DNA of 36,340 nt from a virus: the IMG/VR virus record IMGVR_UViG_3300022745_000099, positions 1 to 36,340 of that record; one strand, 5' to 3'. Positions 1-5,382 of the stretch are shown here, one piece after another (position 1 is the stretch's first letter; the number at the start of each line of letters is the position of its first letter). Both the position numbers and the translations under genes were made by a program. The notes under the pieces are model-generated. The model did no database searches. It was not told the DNA's origin and was given only the letters and a program-made list of their open reading frames with translations.

Positions 1-81
1 GCCGCGCCTCGGTACCCGGTGCTGCTGGCCGCGCCTCGGTACCCGGTGCTGCTGGCCGCGCCGTAGTGCCCGGTGCTGCTG
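1..81 (-). repeat. 27-bp tandem repeat inside the DUF7666-like gene
   Basis: Three head-to-tail 27-base units lie at 1-27, 28-54 and 55-81. The first two are identical and the third differs at a few positions. The unit length is a multiple of three, so each encodes nine residues on the minus strand. The array is cut by the window edge, so the copy number is unknown. Confidence 0.9.
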
Positions 82-494
82 GCCGCGGCACGATCAGCCG
101 TCATATGGTTCTCATCCGACTTTACCGCGCGGTCCCACACCCAATCCCATGCACGCTGCACAAGCTGCGGAATCGTGATTTCGACGCCTATCGTGATTTT
201 GGCCGCAGCGATCTTGTCGCCATGCGTATCGGTCTCGCCGCTTACTTCGACATCAAAGTACCGCGACGCCCCCGGCGCATAATATGAGAACACCGAAAGC
301 GGGTGCTGATCGACCGGGCAGGCGTGAAAGCCGTTACCGCAAGCCTTGATCTTGCCATCGACAGTGTAGGTATTGCCGGGCGTGAACTGGTGGCCACGGC
401 ATTGCAGGTTCTCGTCGAAGCCCTTGATGGCCTTGATCGTGGCTTCCTGTGTGGCGGGCGCTTTAACAGGCGCGGCGGTTTTCTTGCGGGTCAT
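1..494 (-). CDS. DUF7666-like phage protein with C-terminal 9-residue repeats (3' end outside window)
   Basis: Read on the minus strand from an ATG at 494 and still open at base 1, so the C-terminus is missing. GGAGGT at 504-499 lies 4 bases before this ATG; an ATG at 497 is too close to it. The first ~130 residues contain IKGFDENLQCRG, KACGNGFHACP and VFSYYAPGASRYFDVEV, which resemble the DUF7666 domain of phage and prophage proteins of unknown function. After a motif near QLVQRAWDWVWD the protein changes into repeats of the form AASSTG(H/Y)(Y/R)G, encoded by 27-base units that continue past the window edge. It is the last gene of the leftward operon. Family assignment is from memory of the motif pattern; function is unknown. 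Confidence 0.72.
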   Translation of the reverse strand, partial: MTRKKTAAPVKAPATQEATIKAIKGFDENLQCRGHQFTPGNTYTVDGKIKACGNGFHACPVDQHPLSVFSYYAPGASRYFDVEVSGETDTHGDKIAAAKITIGVEITIPQLVQRAWDWVWDRAVKSDENHMTADRAAASSTGHYGAASSTGYRGAASSTGYRGA

Positions 495-509
495 CATTAC
501 CTCCAAAAT

Positions 510-608
510 TCAGGCGAACATGGCGAAGCCGACAGAACAGGCTAGCCCAAGGAACACCGCCCAAGTCAGCAGCCCCCAAGGTTCGGCGTTGTCGTTGGCG
601 GGGGTCAC
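510..608 (-). CDS. 32-residue single-span membrane peptide
   Basis: A GTG start at 608 overlaps the TGA of the upstream gene (605-607) in a GTGA junction, the same coupling style used throughout this phage. The product begins MTPANDNAEP and then has one hydrophobic stretch, about residues 12-31 (WGLLTWAVFLGLACSVGF and on). It could be a small holin, antiholin or exclusion peptide, but nothing in the sequence shows which. It lies 13 bases before the SD-bearing start region of the DUF7666-like gene. Confidence 0.55.
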   Translation of the reverse strand: MTPANDNAEPWGLLTWAVFLGLACSVGFAMFA

Positions 609-898
609 AGGATCACCGCCAGTTCCCGCAGCATGGTGCGGTCGATCCCGATGTCGGCGAACGCGTCCCGCATGTCGTCGCGGGCTTCGAGAGCGGCGCT
701 GTCCAGTGCGAACAGTTGGCTTTCCGGCGTGTCGTCGGTGCTCGCCATATGGGCAGCACCGGCCTGCTGGCTCAACAGCACGGCGGTACGGATGGACTCG
801 CGCAAGGCGATCATGGCGAGGGCGTCGCGGGGCTGCACGGGCGGCAGCGCGGCAAACGACGCGGCCAAACACGCGGCCTCGGTGCGCGACGGGCTCAA
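605..898 (-). CDS. hypothetical phage protein, TTG start
   Basis: The frame opens with TTG at 898, whose bases overlap the TGA (895-897) of the preceding gene. A GGGAG lies about 9 bases upstream. The 97-residue product is Ala-rich and acidic, with LALxMIALRESIR-like helix and a tail DRTMLRELAVIL. No conserved domain was recognised. The coupling on both sides and the absence of another good frame support it as a gene in the leftward operon. A longer reading to 1069 in the same frame would run through the neighbouring gene and is less likely. Confidence 0.6.
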   Translation of the reverse strand: MSPSRTEAACLAASFAALPPVQPRDALAMIALRESIRTAVLLSQQAGAAHMASTDDTPESQLFALDSAALEARDDMRDAFADIGIDRTMLRELAVIL

Positions 899-1209
899 TG
901 TCCGCGCTCCCAAGCGGCGAGCATCTGCTCTTCGCGGCGGCACTCGTAGAGCCAATCCGCATATTCGCCGCCGTGCAGCATGGACTGGCGGCGCTCGGCT
1001 TCTTCCTCCCGCTCGATCATGAACGCGAAGTCGCACGCGTCGGCATCGCAGCCGTTGTCGAGGAAGCACTGCGCTTCATAGGCCCACTCAGCGGCGGTGT
1101 AAAAGCTGTGGAGGCCGTAGGGGTTGCGCCATTGGCCAGACACGATGCGCTGGGCATCGCGGCGCAGGCTGCGTTCGGTGATGGTGGGGAATGCCTGGTG
1201 GGCGTTCAT
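895..1209 (-). CDS. hypothetical phage protein
   Basis: ATG at 1209 overlaps the TGA of the HTH gene by one base (TGATG); a GTG one codon earlier is an alternative. The 104-residue product is rich in Trp, Tyr and Glu (for example RNPYGLHSFYTAAEWAYEAQ and EREEEAERRQ), which is typical of small soluble phage proteins. No family was recognised. It sits second in the operon that starts at 1400 and couples to the TTG-start gene downstream. Confidence 0.7.
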   Translation of the reverse strand: MNAHQAFPTITERSLRRDAQRIVSGQWRNPYGLHSFYTAAEWAYEAQCFLDNGCDADACDFAFMIEREEEAERRQSMLHGGEYADWLYECRREEQMLAAWERGH

Positions 1210-1400
1210 CACGCGGCCCTCCCCAGCATGATCGCAACCGCGTGCGGCGAGGTCTTTGCGCCGAGACGACGCAGGGCTTCGCGGCGCTGCAGGCGAACCG
1301 TGTCAGCTTGCAAACCGAACTGCGCTGCAATGTCGCGGTTCGTCAGGCCAGTCGCGACCAGTTCCATGATCTGGCGTTGGCGGGGTGATAGTGCGTTCAC
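1209..1400 (-). CDS. LuxR/GerE-type helix-turn-helix regulator, single domain
   Basis: The 63-residue product is almost entirely a GerE-type DNA-binding domain. LSPRQRQIMELVATGLTNRD is the usual first half, followed by IAAQFGLQADTVRLQRREALRRLG as the recognition helix region. There is no receiver or ligand domain. The GTG start at 1398-1400 has AGGAGG 5 bases upstream (1411-1406). It is the first gene of the leftward operon, directly downstream of two repressor operators, so it is likely silenced in the lysogen. It may regulate later phage genes; its target cannot be read from the sequence. Confidence 0.75.
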   Translation of the reverse strand: MNALSPRQRQIMELVATGLTNRDIAAQFGLQADTVRLQRREALRRLGAKTSPHAVAIMLGRAA

Positions 1401-1439
1401 TCTAGCCTCCTGATGCCTGTGCGGCTTCGATGGAGGGCT

Positions 1440-1456
1440 ATTCGCAGATTGCGAAT
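1440..1456. promoter_or_regulatory. operator 1 (palindrome ATTCGCA-N3-TGCGAAT)
   Basis: A perfect 7+3+7 inverted repeat in the gap between the leftward operon (start 1400) and the rightward gene at 1553. The same palindrome recurs at 1474 and at the cro promoter (2920), so it is most likely bound by the CI-like and Cro-like proteins of this window. Confidence 0.75.
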
Positions 1457-1473
1457 GTTAGGTCAACTAGAAG

Positions 1474-1490
1474 TTTCGCAGATTGCGAAT
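1474..1490. promoter_or_regulatory. operator 2 (one-mismatch copy of the palindrome)
   Basis: TTTCGCA-GAT-TGCGAAT, one change from the perfect palindrome. Its centre is 34 bp from that of operator 1. A minus-strand TTGACC (1466-1461), a good -35 element pointing left, lies between the two operators. A rightward TTGCGA (1483-1488) with TATATC at 1505-1510, 16-bp spacer, overlaps this operator. Confidence 0.72.
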
Positions 1491-1510
1491 ATATTTTTAC
1501 CTGATATATC
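1483..1510 (+). promoter_or_regulatory. candidate rightward promoter for the 1553 gene
   Basis: TTGCGA at 1483-1488 and TATATC at 1505-1510 are separated by 16 bp. The -35 hexamer is part of operator 2. The proposed cro promoter is built the same way, with TTGCGA taken from an operator half-site, which supports the pairing. Confidence 0.4.
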
Positions 1511-1552
1511 GGCGCACGCAAAAAGCCCGGCGCGTGGCCGGCGAGGAGAACG

Positions 1553-2002
1553 ATGATGACGGAGCCGTTGACGCTTAACGTATCGAGCCGCGCCTTTGAT
1601 GACGCCGCGTCGCTCGTTTCAAACTACTCGGAAGAATGGGGCACCGCAGAAAACACGGTGCGCGAAATCATTGAGATATTGGCACCGGGAACCATCCTTC
1701 ATGTAGAGGCCGATCCCCGCCGCTTGCTGCCTCAATCGTCAGCGCATCGACCGATGCAGTGTATGAATTTAGAGCAATTTAAGGCGCTGTACTGCCCTAA
1801 GGCAAACGTTCCGTTGCCCCGCACGGAGGACAGGGTCTATGACAGGCCGGTACTGGAAATCACTCCGGAGATGCTGGACGCGGGCGTCGAAGCTCTCGCC
1901 AATCACGAGCACTCTTGTTTATCGCTGGCGGCAAATGAGGCTTTTCTGGCCATGATGAAGGTTCTAAATTGGGAGGTGCATTCGAGTACATGGCAAACAT
2001 AA
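1553..2002 (+). CDS. hypothetical phage protein
   Basis: ATGATG at 1553 follows a GAGGAGAA Shine-Dalgarno. The 149-residue product ends with LEITPEMLDAGVEALANHEH, a motif shared by many small phage and prophage proteins of unknown function (ITPEMxxAGVEAL followed by a helix). The first ~80 residues are unlike anything I recognise. The gene is under control of the operator pair upstream. Its last 143 bases overlap the 3' end of the convergent gene at 1860; both frames look protein-like. Confidence 0.6.
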   Translation: MMTEPLTLNVSSRAFDDAASLVSNYSEEWGTAENTVREIIEILAPGTILHVEADPRRLLPQSSAHRPMQCMNLEQFKALYCPKANVPLPRTEDRVYDRPVLEITPEMLDAGVEALANHEHSCLSLAANEAFLAMMKVLNWEVHSSTWQT

Positions 2003-2465
2003 CGCCGTTTGCAAAATTCATCAGGTCCCAGCACCATCCTGTAAACTCATGGATTTGTTCAATCGTATATACATCAGAATTCTTTTTAAGTTTCCCTTTG
2101 GCGCTCCATGAATGGATGACAGCGCCTCCAGCCACGTCAGAATACATAGCTGGGCCATGTATGATATAATTTCTATGGCCCGAAATTATACTGAAAAGCT
2201 TGGCCACATAACATACTTCGGTCGCAGCATCGCCAACGAGAATATCATTTGCGATGGACTGAAGAGTCTCTGCTATCGCCCTGGTTCCCAGTTCAGCGGA
2301 TAGGATATTCCCAAGAACGCTATGGGTTTCTCCGCTAATTAAGGCAGATAACAACTGCCTAACCTGTTGTTCCGCACCGTTCCAAGCAATCACGCATCTG
2401 CCGTATGCGAGAAAGAATGATCGGGCTTCAACCGACAGGTGATCCGTGCTGAAACTATGGTTCAT
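1860..2465 (-). CDS. candidate HEPN-like protein in the repressor operon
   Basis: ATG at 2465 (GTG at 2474 possible) gives about 201 residues. About 98 residues in is the sequence SGHRNYIIHGP. Its R-N-x3-H core matches the Rx4-6H motif of HEPN ribonucleases and related helical proteins, and the surroundings are helical, as in that superfamily. No other domain was recognised. It lies 28 bases downstream of the CI-like repressor on the same strand, the usual position for genes expressed by a lysogen such as superinfection-exclusion or abortive-infection genes. The region is clearly more AT-rich than its neighbours, suggesting separate acquisition. The HEPN reading rests on one motif and is tentative. 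Confidence 0.6.
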   Translation of the reverse strand: MNHSFSTDHLSVEARSFFLAYGRCVIAWNGAEQQVRQLLSALISGETHSVLGNILSAELGTRAIAETLQSIANDILVGDAATEVCYVAKLFSIISGHRNYIIHGPAMYSDVAGGAVIHSWSAKGKLKKNSDVYTIEQIHEFTGWCWDLMNFANGVMFAMYSNAPPNLEPSSWPEKPHLPPAINKSARDWRELRRPRPASPE

Positions 2466-2493
2466 GAAACACACCGGTCAGGAGCGCTGGTAG

Positions 2494-2850
2494 TCATATG
2501 CTGTTCGTCCCGTCCTTGAGCTGGTCGGACTTCACCACTGCCCGCGCCACGTCGGAAAGCGTTTTGCGCTGCTCTAAGCTGGCCGTTACCCAAATCTCTA
2601 TCAGATCGGAATCCAGGTCGAATGGATCATGGTCCAGAAGCATGCCCGGCGTCGTTTTCAGTTCGGGCGCGAGCCGCCGTAACCACTTTGCCGAAAGCGC
2701 CCGGTTGCTGTTGACCAGATCGCTCACCATGCCGGGGGTGATATCGAGTGACTTCGCCAGCGCCGCTCCTTTGATCTTGCGATAGCGCATCCACGCCCCA
2801 AGGTGATTGGGGCCGCCGTTCTTCTCTTCGGAGTCGTGGGCGTCTGGCAT
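2494..2850 (-). CDS. CI-like repressor, XRE-family helix-turn-helix protein
   Basis: A Cro/CI-type HTH is visible: LGAWMRYRKIKGAALAKSLD, then ITPGMVSDLVNSNRALSAKW, with Leu and Gly at the usual turn positions. The tail (IEIWVTASLEQRKTLSDVARAVVKS) is the helical segment found in short phage repressors; there is no LexA-type peptidase domain. I chose ATG 2850 (118 residues) because longer starts up to 2988 would place the operator and the divergent gene inside the coding region. No clear Shine-Dalgarno precedes it, so the start is uncertain. It probably binds the palindromes at 2920, 1440 and 1474 to hold lysogeny. Confidence 0.75.
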   Translation of the reverse strand: MPDAHDSEEKNGGPNHLGAWMRYRKIKGAALAKSLDITPGMVSDLVNSNRALSAKWLRRLAPELKTTPGMLLDHDPFDLDSDLIEIWVTASLEQRKTLSDVARAVVKSDQLKDGTNSI

Positions 2851-2893
2851 GTACGCAGTGTGCGATACTAGCCAATTTGGTGCATCCCGCGTT

Positions 2894-2922
2894 TTGCGAA
2901 TTTGAGGGCTTGCCAATATATT
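2894..2922 (+). promoter_or_regulatory. candidate cro (early rightward) promoter
   Basis: TTGCGA at 2894-2899 and TATATT at 2917-2922 are separated by exactly 17 bp, a good sigma-70-type promoter. The -35 overlaps the operator half-site TGCGAAT (2895-2901) and the -10 overlaps the full operator at 2920, so bound repressor would block it directly. The predicted start is near 2929, 16 bases before the cro-like ATG. Confidence 0.6.
2895..2901. promoter_or_regulatory. operator half-site TGCGAAT
   Basis: An exact right arm of the palindrome with a degenerate left arm (3 of 7 matches at 2885-2891). Its notional centre lies 35 bp from that of the 2920 operator, nearly the 34-bp spacing of the 1440/1474 pair, which argues for cooperative binding at both places. 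Confidence 0.45.
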
Positions 2923-2936
2923 CGCAATCTGCGAAT
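2920..2936. promoter_or_regulatory. operator 3 between repressor and cro-like genes
   Basis: Perfect ATTCGCA-ATC-TGCGAAT palindrome, the reverse complement of operator 1. It sits between the divergent CI-like (start 2850) and Cro-like (start 2945) genes and covers the -10 of the cro promoter. Confidence 0.78.
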
Positions 2937-2944
2937 GTTGGGCC

Positions 2945-3175
2945 ATGGAAAAACCTACCACATCGGGTTTGGCGGAGGCGGTTGGCATTAGCCCTTCCTA
3001 TGCCAGCGAGATTTTGAGCGGCAATCGCGGCCGCGCGCCGTCACGCCCGCTCGCAATCCACATCATGCGCAAGACGGGCTGGCGGCATCCGATGCTGAGC
3101 GGACTGACAGATGCGCAAATCGAAGCGCTCGAACAGATCGAACCGTGGGCGCCGACTTCCGAGCGCGCAGCATGA
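2945..3175 (+). CDS. Cro/YdaS-like helix-turn-helix protein
   Basis: The 76-residue product carries an HTH near its start: GLAEAVGISPSYASEILSGN, followed by a basic segment RGRAPSRPLAIHIMRKTGW. Short antirepressor or Cro proteins of the YdaS type look like this. It diverges from the repressor gene across operator 3 and begins the rightward early operon, the position of Cro. The start ATG lies 9 bases after the operator and no strong Shine-Dalgarno is present. The downstream gene overlaps its stop (ATGA). Confidence 0.75.
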   Translation: MEKPTTSGLAEAVGISPSYASEILSGNRGRAPSRPLAIHIMRKTGWRHPMLSGLTDAQIEALEQIEPWAPTSERAA

Positions 3176-3294
3176 CCACCCTCGCCCTCCTCCTCACCGC
3201 GCTCGGCTTCTACGCCGCCCCCCGCATCGGTCGCGCCATCGCACGCGGTGTTGGCGAGATGCTGGATCAGGCCAAAGATCAGGATTGCGCTTAG
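3172..3294 (+). CDS. 40-residue membrane-anchored peptide
   Basis: ATG at 3172 overlaps the TGA of the Cro-like gene (ATGA). The peptide begins MTTLALLLTALGFYAAPRIG, one hydrophobic segment followed by a short polar tail (GVGEMLDQAKDQDCA). Its stop TAG is immediately followed by the next ATG at 3295. Its coupling on both sides suggests it is translated; the function is unknown. Confidence 0.5.
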   Translation: MTTLALLLTALGFYAAPRIGRAIARGVGEMLDQAKDQDCA

Positions 3295-3480
3295 ATGGCT
3301 ACGATCGACCTTGGCGCGAAGGTTCGCGACAAATTGACCGGCGTTACCGGCGTGCTGCTGTGCAAGCAGATTTGGCACGATCGCACCGATGAATGGGCGA
3401 TCCAGCGCCCCGGCCTGGATGCCGATGGCGAGCCGTTTGCACTGCTGTGGTTTCCCGCCATGCGCATCGTGGAGGCCTAG
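3295..3480 (+). CDS. hypothetical small early protein
   Basis: The start codon abuts the previous stop. The 61-residue product (MATIDLGAKVRDKLTGVTGV and on) has the pattern of a small beta-barrel: a G-V-x-D-x-x-T-G-x-x-G-V opening, then CKQIWHDRTDEWAIQRPG and a hydrophobic end. Many phage proteins of this size with a KVRDxxTGxxG opening are of unknown function. It belongs to the early operon. Confidence 0.6.
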   Translation: MATIDLGAKVRDKLTGVTGVLLCKQIWHDRTDEWAIQRPGLDADGEPFALLWFPAMRIVEA

Positions 3481-3483
3481 GCT

Positions 3484-3624
3484 GTGGTGCGCGAGATCAT
3501 CACCCTGACGCCCGACGAATACCTTGCCCGCGTCAAGGCTGGTGAGCGCGGCCGGTTTTGCATCGCGTCCGTCAAGCATGATCCCAAAGTTTCGCATTTC
3601 CCGATTCTGACACGTTCGGCCTGA
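3484..3624 (+). CDS. hypothetical 46-residue early protein
   Basis: Two GTG codons (3484, 3487) follow GGAGG at about 3472, three bases after the previous stop. The product begins VVREIITLTPDEYLARVKAG and ends at TGA 3622-3624. No family was recognised. It keeps the compact spacing of the early operon but is too short for strong support. Confidence 0.45.
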   Translation: MVREIITLTPDEYLARVKAGERGRFCIASVKHDPKVSHFPILTRSA

Positions 3625-3656
3625 CCTGCAAACTGCAGCGTTGGACGTGTGCCGCT

Positions 3657-3685
3657 TTGAAACGCCTTTGACCATTAACCATAAT
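3657..3685 (+). promoter_or_regulatory. possible sigma-70-type promoter
   Basis: TTGAAA at 3657-3662 and CATAAT at 3680-3685 are 17 bp apart, in the 73-base gap before the gene at 3698. The predicted start near 3692 would remove most of that gene's Shine-Dalgarno (GGAGGA, 3688-3693), so the match may be fortuitous or use a start slightly upstream. Confidence 0.35.
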
Positions 3686-3697
3686 TCGGAGGAACCG

Positions 3698-4057
3698 ATG
3701 GCAGTTCTGGAAGTTGCAACCGCCGTCTCGACGATCACCGCTGCGATTTCGCTCTGGCGCTGTTCGGTGTGGCGGGGCACTGCGCGCGCGTTCGATGACG
3801 TGGCCGAGGAATGGGCGGCGAAGTGGCGGGAGGCGGATGCTGCTCGCAAAGCTGCCGAAGCCGCCGAACGCAACGCCAGCACCCGCTGCGACAAGGTGCG
3901 CGGCCTGCTGCACGCTTCGGAACTGGACCTGCACAACGAGCGCGCCGCCCATGCTGCCACCCGCCATCGCGCCGACGAAGCCGAGGCCAAGCTCGCCCGC
4001 ACGCACCTGGGGCAACCGCGCGGCGTGCGTGGGCGGTTCGGGAGCAAGGCGGCGTGA
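3698..4057 (+). CDS. hypothetical coiled-coil protein with N-terminal hydrophobic segment
   Basis: ATG 3698 has GGAGGA 4 bases upstream, which is why it is preferred over an ATG at 3641. The 119-residue protein starts with a hydrophobic stretch (about residues 2-20) and continues as a long Ala/Glu/Arg helix (EEWAAKWREADAARKAAEAA and on), likely a coiled coil. Its end (LGQPRGVRGRFGSKAA) is basic. No family was recognised. The next gene overlaps its stop by a GTGA junction. Confidence 0.6.
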   Translation: MAVLEVATAVSTITAAISLWRCSVWRGTARAFDDVAEEWAAKWREADAARKAAEAAERNASTRCDKVRGLLHASELDLHNERAAHAATRHRADEAEAKLARTHLGQPRGVRGRFGSKAA

Positions 4058-4512
4058 AAAACCTTGCCCGCAACACCGAGATCGTCGCGGCATGGCTGTC
4101 TGGCGAGTTTCAGTACGTCATTGCAGAACGCTATGGACTCGCAGCTTCTTCGGTGTCCGCGATCATTCGACGGATGAAGGCCAAACGCGCGCAGCCTTGC
4201 AAGTCGGCACGCAATGCACGGCTGGCGGATGACTACCGCGCCGGGGCCACGCTGGCCGAACTATCCGCCAAGTATGGCATCGGCATGGGCCGCGCGTCGG
4301 TGATCCTGAAGCGCATGGGTGCCCGCGCTGATGATGCCGAACGTCATGCCCGGATCATGCGTGGCATCGCGCGGGCAAAGGCGGCTGGTCTCAAGCCGGG
4401 GCCGTCGAAACTGCCGTATTCCAATGATCCGGCTTACATCAAGATGCGGTGCTATTTCGGCGCAACCTACGCGCGGCAGCAGTTCGAGCAGGAATTGCGG
4501 AGGGCAGCATAA
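4054..4512 (+). CDS. phage DNA-binding protein with two helix-turn-helix motifs
   Basis: GTG at 4054 overlaps the previous TGA, and a GGAG lies upstream. The 152-residue product has two similar HTH units: roughly residues 10-36 (AAWLSGEFQYVIAERYGLAA and on) and 55-82 (RAGATLAELSAKYGIGMGRA and on), each ending RRMK or KRMG. This resembles tandem sigma region 4-like or resolvase-like HTH segments. The tail (PYSNDPAYIKMRCYFGATYA) is of unknown role. It is a candidate activator of the repeated late-promoter element, an inference from fold and gene position only. Confidence 0.65.
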   Translation: MKNLARNTEIVAAWLSGEFQYVIAERYGLAASSVSAIIRRMKAKRAQPCKSARNARLADDYRAGATLAELSAKYGIGMGRASVILKRMGARADDAERHARIMRGIARAKAAGLKPGPSKLPYSNDPAYIKMRCYFGATYARQQFEQELRRAA

Positions 4513-4715
4513 TGCGCCGCGCCCCGAAGCGCGACACGGCGCCAACCCGCGAATATCACCGCGCGGCCTTCCTGACCGCGATCACGACGCGGCAAGACCT
4601 CGACGGCGTGGAACCGTTCATTGCCGGGTGGGCGCGCGCTACCGGGTGGAGCGAGGAGACCATTCGCCAGAAGGTTGCGGACGCGCGTCGGCATCGTGCG
4701 GAGGTGTGGGGGTGA
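4512..4715 (+). CDS. hypothetical small early protein
   Basis: ATG at 4512 shares a base with the TAA of the gene before (TAATG) and its own stop overlaps the next GTG. The 67-residue product contains RAAFLTAITTRQDLDGVEPF and WSEETIRQKVADARRHRAEV, the second of which could form an HTH-like helix pair. No family was recognised. Coupling on both sides supports translation. Confidence 0.55.
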   Translation: MRRAPKRDTAPTREYHRAAFLTAITTRQDLDGVEPFIAGWARATGWSEETIRQKVADARRHRAEVWG

Positions 4716-5191
4716 CCGAGTGGGACGCCCTTGAAGCGCCGACCGCGCCGCTGTTTCCGGTTGAGCCTACGCCCGCGCCCGGTCCTGATCCGCGCATGTG
4801 GCCGGAAGTCGAGCGCCAGAAAGCATTCATCGCCTACATCCGCAAGACCAGCCCCGAACTTATCGCGTTCGCCATCCCCAATGCCGGGAAGCGTTCGCAG
4901 TGGGCGGCGGGCAGGGCGAAGGCGGAAGGGTTGCTGCCTGGGGCTGCTGACCTCGTGGTTGCTTGGGACTGGCGCAAGTCGCTCGAAGCTGACCCGGCGC
5001 GGTCTTGCGCCTGGTTGGAACTGAAAGGTTTCGACAAGCACGGCAAGCCCGGCAAGCTGTCGGCCGCGCAAATCGACTTCGGCAATTCCATGACGGAGCG
5101 CGGGCACGCCTACGGGTGCTTCTTCACCGTCAAGGCTGCTGTCTCATGGCTGGCCTCGCTGGGCGCTCCTGTGCGGGGGCGGGTGGCATGA
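4712..5191 (+). CDS. VRR-NUC-type nuclease
   Basis: GTG at 4712 in a GTGA junction gives 159 residues. The second half has the VRR-NUC (PD-(D/E)xK) pattern: IPNAGKRS, then GAADLVVAW with the catalytic Asp, then CAWLELKGF (E-x-K), then LSAAQIDF with the conserved Gln. Phage enzymes of this type resolve or cut branched DNA during replication or packaging. The N-terminal ~50 residues are Pro-rich and probably a flexible extension. It lies two genes before the primase-helicase, fitting a role in replication or recombination. Confidence 0.78.
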   Translation: MTEWDALEAPTAPLFPVEPTPAPGPDPRMWPEVERQKAFIAYIRKTSPELIAFAIPNAGKRSQWAAGRAKAEGLLPGAADLVVAWDWRKSLEADPARSCAWLELKGFDKHGKPGKLSAAQIDFGNSMTERGHAYGCFFTVKAAVSWLASLGAPVRGRVA

Positions 5192-5382
5192 GGAACGATC
5201 CCGCTACCCCCGCGCAATCCTTCGGCGACGTGCTCAAGGGCATCGTCCTGCGCATGATCGAAGCCGAGCGCGGCAACCCGGCCGAGCAGAAAGCCCGCAT
5301 CCTCATCGCGCACCAGCACGGCCACATTTCCACGCAGGAAGCCGAGGACTGGATTCGCGTTCTGGACTTGAAGGCGGCATAA
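5188..5382 (+). CDS. hypothetical small early protein
   Basis: ATG at 5188 overlaps the TGA of the nuclease gene, and its TAA shares a base with the primase-helicase ATG. The 64-residue product (for example QSFGDVLKGIVLRMIEAERG and HISTQEAEDWIRVLDLKAA) is predicted mostly helical. No family was recognised. Its place between nuclease and helicase suggests a replication accessory, but this is only context. Confidence 0.6.
   Translation: MRNDPATPAQSFGDVLKGIVLRMIEAERGNPAEQKARILIAHQHGHISTQEAEDWIRVLDLKAA

Noticed and set aside
1-81. Tandem repeats as a CRISPR array
   Set aside because: Units are contiguous with no spacers and keep a coding frame.
2851-2988. Longer N-terminus for the CI-like repressor
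   Set aside because: It would place the operator and the start of the divergent cro-like gene within its coding region.
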